From positions 1 through 20,250 of the forward strand of contig JALHLL010000032.1 in NCBI GenBank assembly GCA_022844575.1: 20,250 nt of DNA, in the 5' to 3' direction. Below the pieces are notes generated by a model that saw only the letters and a list, made by a program, of their open reading frames with translations, did not search any database and had not been told where the DNA came from. Source of the DNA: a bacterium (GTDB lineage: Bacteria > Bacteroidota > Ignavibacteria > Kapaibacteriales > UBA961). Made by a program: the position numbers and the translations under genes. Of the stretch, positions 16,517 to 20,250 are shown one piece after another; position 1 is the first letter of the stretch; every line of letters begins with the position of its first letter.

Positions 16517-17617
16517 ATGACTATAACAAAAATACAATTACCGGCAACCGATGACTTGCCTTCAGCATCGGAAGTCTCCATAGCTAAATCCATCCGCAAG
16601 AGGAAATCACATTGTACCGCTTGCAGTACGGGCGAAAAAAAAGATGGCGGTTCATGTAAGAACTGCGGAAGTTCATGCGGTACAGGCATGGATTCGCTTC
16701 AAAATGAACAAGAGTATAAATTCTTTAATGACTATCTCGGTTATGATACCGGGCATATACACCGTTTGGTTGAGGTATCGTTTAAGGGGAACAGAAAATC
16801 TATGTTCCGCAACGACGGTACTAAAGTTACACTCGGTGAGCCCGTTATTGTTCAGGTAGAAAAAGGTGAGGAATTCGGCAGAGTGAGTGCCGTAGGAATA
16901 ATTGCTTCAAACAAGTGGAAAAAAGAAAGTGATGCAAAATATCCCCAATGGTCAATTGTAAGAAATGCGACTAATGAAGACATAGAGCAACAAAAGAATA
17001 ATTTCACCGAAGAAAAAATTATTCTTTACAAAACACGCATAATTGTAAAAAAGACAATTCCGCAAATGAAGATATCGGAGGTAGAGTGGCAATTCGATCG
17101 CCAAAAACTTACGATATTTTTTACCTCACCGGAAAGGGTGGATTTTAGAGACCTTGTTCGGCAACTTGCATTATCGTATAAAACACGGATTGAGTTAAGA
17201 CAAATACATGCGCGCGCCGAAACAAAACGGCTTGGGGGATTAGGTCCCTGCGGCATGGAGTTATGTTGCTCGACATTCTTGAATGCTTTCGACCAAATTA
17301 CAATAGAGCATGCACAAGCACAGCACCTGCCCAATAATATAGCTAAGTTAAGCGGTATGTGCGGACGGTTGAAATGTTGTTTATTATATGAAATTGATAA
17401 TTATATCCGCGCATTAAGTAATTACCCGCCGCTCGATTCGGTTTTTAACACACCGCAAGGTGATGCAAAACTTATAAAGGTTGATATATTTAAAGATATA
17501 GTACATCTTATCGTTCCTCAAACACATACATTTCTTTCAATGACACTCGATGAAGTTAATGTCTATAGAAGAGAAGGTAAGGTTAAGGTGCCGGAACCGG
17601 CTCACCATGGCAGGTGA
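16517..17617 (+). CDS. ricT: RicT/YaaT-like PSP1-domain protein
   Basis: A 366-residue protein. The PSP1 core (about 80-290) contains 'KRLGGLGPCGMELCC' and 'LSGMCGRLKCCLLYE', with cysteines 245, 250, 251, 282, 287 and 288. This is the CGxxxCC-like pattern that in B. subtilis RicT (YaaT) binds [4Fe-4S] clusters of the RicAFT complex, which affects RNase Y mRNA processing. B. subtilis yaaT also lies next to holB. An N-terminal extension of about 60 residues has five more cysteines (33, 36, 47, 50, 54) in a CxxC...CxxCxxxC pattern, of a kind I recall, uncertainly, in Bacteroidetes homologues. No RicA or RicF partner is in the window, so the complex is inferred only. It lies 89 bp after holB and faces the M16 gene across a shared terminator. 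Confidence 0.9.
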   Translation: MTITKIQLPATDDLPSASEVSIAKSIRKRKSHCTACSTGEKKDGGSCKNCGSSCGTGMDSLQNEQEYKFFNDYLGYDTGHIHRLVEVSFKGNRKSMFRNDGTKVTLGEPVIVQVEKGEEFGRVSAVGIIASNKWKKESDAKYPQWSIVRNATNEDIEQQKNNFTEEKIILYKTRIIVKKTIPQMKISEVEWQFDRQKLTIFFTSPERVDFRDLVRQLALSYKTRIELRQIHARAETKRLGGLGPCGMELCCSTFLNAFDQITIEHAQAQHLPNNIAKLSGMCGRLKCCLLYEIDNYIRALSNYPPLDSVFNTPQGDAKLIKVDIFKDIVHLIVPQTHTFLSMTLDEVNVYRREGKVKVPEPAHHGR

Positions 17618-17653
17618 TGCCGATAACATACGCAGACGGGGCACGTGGTAAGT

Positions 17654-17685
17654 AAAAAAGGCGATATAGTTATATCGCCTTTTTT
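17654..17685. terminator. Bidirectional terminator between ricT and the M16 peptidase
   Basis: Arms at 17654-17668 and 17671-17685 are perfect 15-bp complements around GT, with runs of A and T on both outer sides. It sits 36 bp after ricT and 24 bp after the M16 stop on the opposite strand, so it can end both convergent transcripts. Its GGCGAT/ATCGCC core matches the hairpin at 15221. Confidence 0.9.
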
Positions 17686-17709
17686 ATAGATTGTTATTGC
17701 TTCTACGTA

Positions 17710-19065
17710 TTAACCACCGCTTTTTGCATCGGTTTTTGCTTTCGGTACATAGTATAAAACTACGCGGTCATTAACTGTCAGGTACTTATTGGCTACTCTG
17801 CGCAAATCTTCTTTAGTTACTTTATAGAACTTCTCTATTTCTGTATTTGCCAAATTGGAGTTGCCAAAGTATGCAAAAGCTTTTGCTAAAGCCAATCCTT
17901 TATCCAGAGCACCCTTTTTATCCAATAAGAATCGTGTTTCAGCTATATTTTTAGCTTTTGTAAATTCTTCATCGTTTACGCCTTCTTTTTGTATGCGGAT
18001 TATTTCCTCATCCATTGTTTTTTCCACATCTTTTAAGTCTTTGCCGGGTGCAGCCACACCTATCATGGAAATTCTGCCCGCATATTGCAAATCCCAATTA
18101 AAACCCGTTGCTTGTACGGCAACTTGGTCTTTATCTACCAAACGCTGATAGAATCGGGAACTTTCGCCGGATGTAAGTACATCGTTCAACATTTGGAAAG
18201 CATAGGCATCAAGGTCACCCATTTTAGGACCACGATAAGAAACAAACATAGCCGGTAACTGTGCTTTTGGGTCTTCTACTGTTTCACGATATGTACCGGC
18301 ATATGGCTCAAGAATAAATTTTTCACGCGTAATTTCTTTACCGCGACTTAATCCGCCAAAGTACGACTCGATGAATCCGCGTACTTGTTTTACATCAATA
18401 TCACCCGAAACCACTAATGTAGCATTATTCGGTTGATAGAATTTATCGTAAAAATCCTGGAATTCCGGAATAGCCGCAGAATCAATATGTTGTGCCGAAC
18501 CAATAGGAGTCCAGGCATACGATCCGCCTTTGAAAAGGAGTTTATTCGATTTCTCGTTCCATGTTCCATATGGGCGATTGTCATAACTCACTTTTCGTTC
18601 TTCTTTTACAACCCCTCTTTGTGTTTCCACTCCTATTTTGTCTATAACAAGATTGCGCATCCTTTGCGATTCAATCCAAAGGGGCAATTTCACTTCATGT
18701 GCCGGTACTTCCATATGATATACTGTTTCATCAAATGAGGTATAAGCATTCAATCGACCGCCAACACCTTCAGCATATTTGGAAATCGACGCTCTCGGTA
18801 TATCTTGGGTTCCTTCAAACATAAGATGCTCAAAAAAATGAGCAAAACCGTTACGCACGGGGTTCTCATCGCGTGAACCGACGCGATAATGAACGATAAC
18901 TGCTGCTATCGGAGCTGACTTATCAACATGAAGAATACAATGCAATCCGTTTGGCAAGTCATACTCTTCGAATACTATCGGATTCATTTGCGCAGATGCC
19001 GTAAATGCTCCGAAAGAAATGCACATAAGTGCGGCAAAACGGTAGAAATTTTTTCTCAAAATCAT
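17710..19065 (-). CDS. Secreted M16 (pitrilysin-family) zinc metallopeptidase
   Basis: A 451-residue protein with a signal peptide (1-25, ending in ASA-Q) and an M16 fold. 'HFFEHLMFEGT' carries the HxxEH zinc motif (H76, E79, H80) and 'VVKEERK' supplies the third zinc ligand about 76 residues later (E156). 'VSGDIDVKQVRGFIESYFG' and 'SSRFYQRLVDKDQVAVQATGF' mark the half-domain linker and inactive C-terminal half. Length fits a single M16B protein. These enzymes degrade or process peptides, here outside the cytoplasm. In many Bacteroidetes a catalytic and a non-catalytic M16 are paired; no partner is present. The 618-bp region upstream contains direct repeats close to its start. The substrate is unknown. 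Confidence 0.93.
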   Translation of the reverse strand: MILRKNFYRFAALMCISFGAFTASAQMNPIVFEEYDLPNGLHCILHVDKSAPIAAVIVHYRVGSRDENPVRNGFAHFFEHLMFEGTQDIPRASISKYAEGVGGRLNAYTSFDETVYHMEVPAHEVKLPLWIESQRMRNLVIDKIGVETQRGVVKEERKVSYDNRPYGTWNEKSNKLLFKGGSYAWTPIGSAQHIDSAAIPEFQDFYDKFYQPNNATLVVSGDIDVKQVRGFIESYFGGLSRGKEITREKFILEPYAGTYRETVEDPKAQLPAMFVSYRGPKMGDLDAYAFQMLNDVLTSGESSRFYQRLVDKDQVAVQATGFNWDLQYAGRISMIGVAAPGKDLKDVEKTMDEEIIRIQKEGVNDEEFTKAKNIAETRFLLDKKGALDKGLALAKAFAYFGNSNLANTEIEKFYKVTKEDLRRVANKYLTVNDRVVLYYVPKAKTDAKSGG

Positions 19066-19150
19066 ACAAATATCTTTGAATAATTAAACATCCTTTGTTG
19101 GGGGTGTAAGACGAAACACCGTATGCGAAGTTACAAATTACTCTTGGTTG

Positions 19151-19207
19151 TAACATACATTTAACAAATATTTACTGATAGAAGCAAAGTTGTAACAAAT
19201 ATTTACT
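19151..19207. repeat. Three iterated TAACAnAnATTTA elements
   Basis: TAACAAATATTTACT is identical at 19162-19176 and 19193-19207 (31 bp apart). A related 13-mer, TAACATACATTTA, lies at 19151-19163 with 11 of 13 matches. A looser ACAAAT element is at 19131-19142. They lie 86-142 bp upstream of the M16 start and may be a binding site array. Confidence 0.55.
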
Positions 19208-19329
19208 ATTGAGTTCATTTTTTGGCTCTAATGTTAAGCGTTTCGTATCGACAATCACTTGTTAGCGTTGTAAAGCCACAGTAAAGATTTGGAAAACTTT
19301 AATGTGGAAACTTCGGGCATCTCTGTCAT

Positions 19330-19373
19330 TACGTACATATTAGCTATTTTCGTTTTCTGTACGTATAATAGCT
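19330..19373. repeat. Interleaved inverted repeats, also readable as a direct repeat
   Basis: TACGTACA (19330-19337) is complementary to TGTACGTA (19358-19365), and AGCTATT (19342-19348) to AATAGCT (19367-19373), in A-B-A'-B' order. The same bases read as an imperfect direct repeat beginning TACGTA at 19330 and 19360, 30 bp apart. Role unknown. Confidence 0.45.
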
Positions 19374-19674
19374 TTTGAAACCCATTAGCGTTCGCGACAG
19401 AATAGTCGTTTTTTGGTCAATATTGGTACGATTCGATTGTAAACGGATTCGTATCTGATTATGACATAACGAATTGTTAAAATGTTACGTATAAGCACGT
19501 ATCGAATGATACACATAAAGTGTGTATTTTCGTTACTAACTCGAAAAATGGTATGATTTGTGTGTGGCAGTGTTTTCTAATAAGATTTTTTGTTCCGGTA
19601 CATCAAGTTTATTGATGAGCAACTAAAGTATTCTTTAAGATATAGTATAAAACAGTATTAGTCTAAATATTTTG

Positions 19675-19680
19675 AGGTGA
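19675..19680 (+). promoter_or_regulatory. Shine-Dalgarno of the surface protein gene
   Basis: AGGTGA, within GAGGTGA at 19674-19680, ends three bases before the ATG at 19684 and is a strong match to the 16S anti-SD. It supports that start. Confidence 0.65.
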
Positions 19681-19683
19681 TTT

Positions 19684-20250
19684 ATGTCCCTTAGTACACG
19701 TTTATCGTCGATGCTTTTAGCATGCGGCTTACTCTTTACGGCTGTGGATAATGTCTCTGCTCAGCAGATACTCACCCCTCGGCAAATCAGTTTCCAAGGT
19801 GTTATTTCCGAAGGGGATAAACTGCCTGCAGATGGTCCGCAAATGATGACCTTCACCCTCTATACCTCACAGTTCTCTACCCAAGCAATTTGGACGGAAG
19901 AACAAAGAGTAACAGTTCGCGGAGGATTGTTCAATGTATATCTCGGAGAAAAGAACCCTTTACCGGAGAACTTTTCGCGCGAGTATTGGGTAGGAGTATC
20001 CATAAAGGGTGGCGGAGAGTTTACTCGTGTTAAGATGACAAGCGTACCGTATGCTTTTCAGGCGGAGAAAGCACAATCGGCAGATGCCCTCAGTGGGGGT
20101 ACGGTAACGAAATTGAACGGATTACAGGGAAATATAGACCTGAAGGGTGGCGACGGATTGGAAGTGCGTACAAGCGGTGAGGGTGGACTGATTGTAGGTT
20201 TATCTGACGATGCAAAAAGCGAGGGTATATTAAATCAGGGTACGGAATGG
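19684..20250 (+). CDS. Secreted surface or tail-collar-like protein (partial, N-terminal part)
   Basis: An open frame of 189 codons runs to the window edge. Residues 1-26 are a signal peptide ending in VSA-Q. Then comes 'ISFQGVISEGDKLPADGPQMMTFTLYTS', 'AIWTEEQRVTVRGGLFNVYLGEKNPLP', 'EYWVGVSIKGGGEFTRVKMTSVPYAFQAEKAQSADAL'. This pattern, ending in 'PYAFQA', is common at the N-terminus of long secreted proteins in Chlorobi, Ignavibacteria, Kapabacteria and myxobacteria, often followed by fibre-like repeats. 'LNGLQGNIDLKGGDGLEV' after it resembles a repeat start in those proteins. The remainder is outside the window, so function (surface fibre or adhesion) is inference. The start is fixed by a strong Shine-Dalgarno. 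Confidence 0.8.
   Translation, partial: MSLSTRLSSMLLACGLLFTAVDNVSAQQILTPRQISFQGVISEGDKLPADGPQMMTFTLYTSQFSTQAIWTEEQRVTVRGGLFNVYLGEKNPLPENFSREYWVGVSIKGGGEFTRVKMTSVPYAFQAEKAQSADALSGGTVTKLNGLQGNIDLKGGDGLEVRTSGEGGLIVGLSDDAKSEGILNQGTEW

Larger units (their letters stand above)
19066..19683. promoter_or_regulatory. 618-bp divergent regulatory region with direct and inverted repeats
   Basis: No convincing gene is seen on either strand. Near the M16 side are TAACAAATATTTACT repeats (19162-19176 and 19193-19207). CGTAT occurs six times, all on the plus strand (19120, 19244, 19362, 19450, 19488, 19498). Inverted repeats are at 19330-19365 (TACGTACA/TGTACGTA), 19342-19373 (AGCTATT/AATAGCT), 19499-19512 (GTATC/GATAC), 19509-19527 (ATACACA/TGTGTAT) and 19601-19617 (CATCAA/TTGATG). 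It should hold promoters for the M16 gene (leftward) and the surface protein (rightward). No tRNA-like structure was found. Confidence 0.45.

Noticed and set aside
19330..19373. H-type pseudoknot
   Set aside because: The third loop would be one base crossing an eight-base-pair stem, which is not sterically reasonable. Reported only as interleaved repeats.
19066..19683. CRISPR array or tRNA gene
   Set aside because: Repeats are short and irregularly spaced with no constant spacer length; no tRNA arm or T-loop consensus was found.

Overview
The window looks like chromosomal DNA from a member of the FCB group (Bacteroidota, Kapabacteria, Ignavibacteria or Chlorobi-like). I base this on a TonB-dependent receptor with a carboxypeptidase-like N-terminal domain followed by DUF4249-type lipoproteins, an IgGFc-binding-type secreted protein, and a PSP1-domain protein beside holB. 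GC content looks low (around 40% by eye). Several genes have clear Shine-Dalgarno sequences (GGAGGA, GAGGTGA, AAGGTGA), which is unusual for typical Bacteroidetes and favours a deep-branching FCB lineage. The exact phylum is inference. I see no tRNA, rRNA, CRISPR array, insertion sequence or phage core gene.

Layout: 1-2096 (-) is a secreted IgGFc-binding-type protein running off the left edge. 2367-5831 (-) is a likely two-gene unit: kynureninase, then a large membrane Fe-S oxidoreductase of the FadF/EMO type, closed by a terminator at 2309-2340. 5972-7286 (+) is an MltB-like lytic transglycosylase lipoprotein, with a SUI1/YciH translation factor one base after it. 7414-8385 (+) is a CDF metal-efflux protein with a His-rich N-terminus. 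8694-13573 (+) is a tight cluster: TonB-dependent receptor, two tandem duplicated DUF4249 lipoproteins, and radC. 13688-15202 (+) is an APC amino acid permease. 15279-17617 (+) is holB (DNA polymerase III delta prime) and a RicT/PSP1 protein, the neighbourhood also seen in Firmicutes. 17710-19065 (-) is a secreted M16 zinc peptidase facing ricT across a bidirectional terminator. 19684-20250 (+) is the start of a secreted surface protein running off the right edge.

How parts may work together: the receptor and its DUF4249 partners probably form an outer-membrane uptake unit, possibly analogous to SusC/SusD. Its 308-bp upstream region has two inverted repeats, one overlapping the -35 box of a sigma70-like promoter, so regulated expression is plausible. 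KynU and the Fe-S oxidoreductase suggest amino-acid catabolism next to electron transfer to quinone, but the link is only by position.

The least explained DNA is non-coding: the 618-bp region at 19066-19683, rich in direct and inverted repeats and in a strand-biased CGTAT word that also occurs upstream of the other edge surface gene, and the holB-ricT junction, where a 16-codon ORF ends in the arm of a hairpin. I found no clear new defence or mobile system; these non-coding structures and the receptor/DUF4249 duplication are the best candidates for follow-up.
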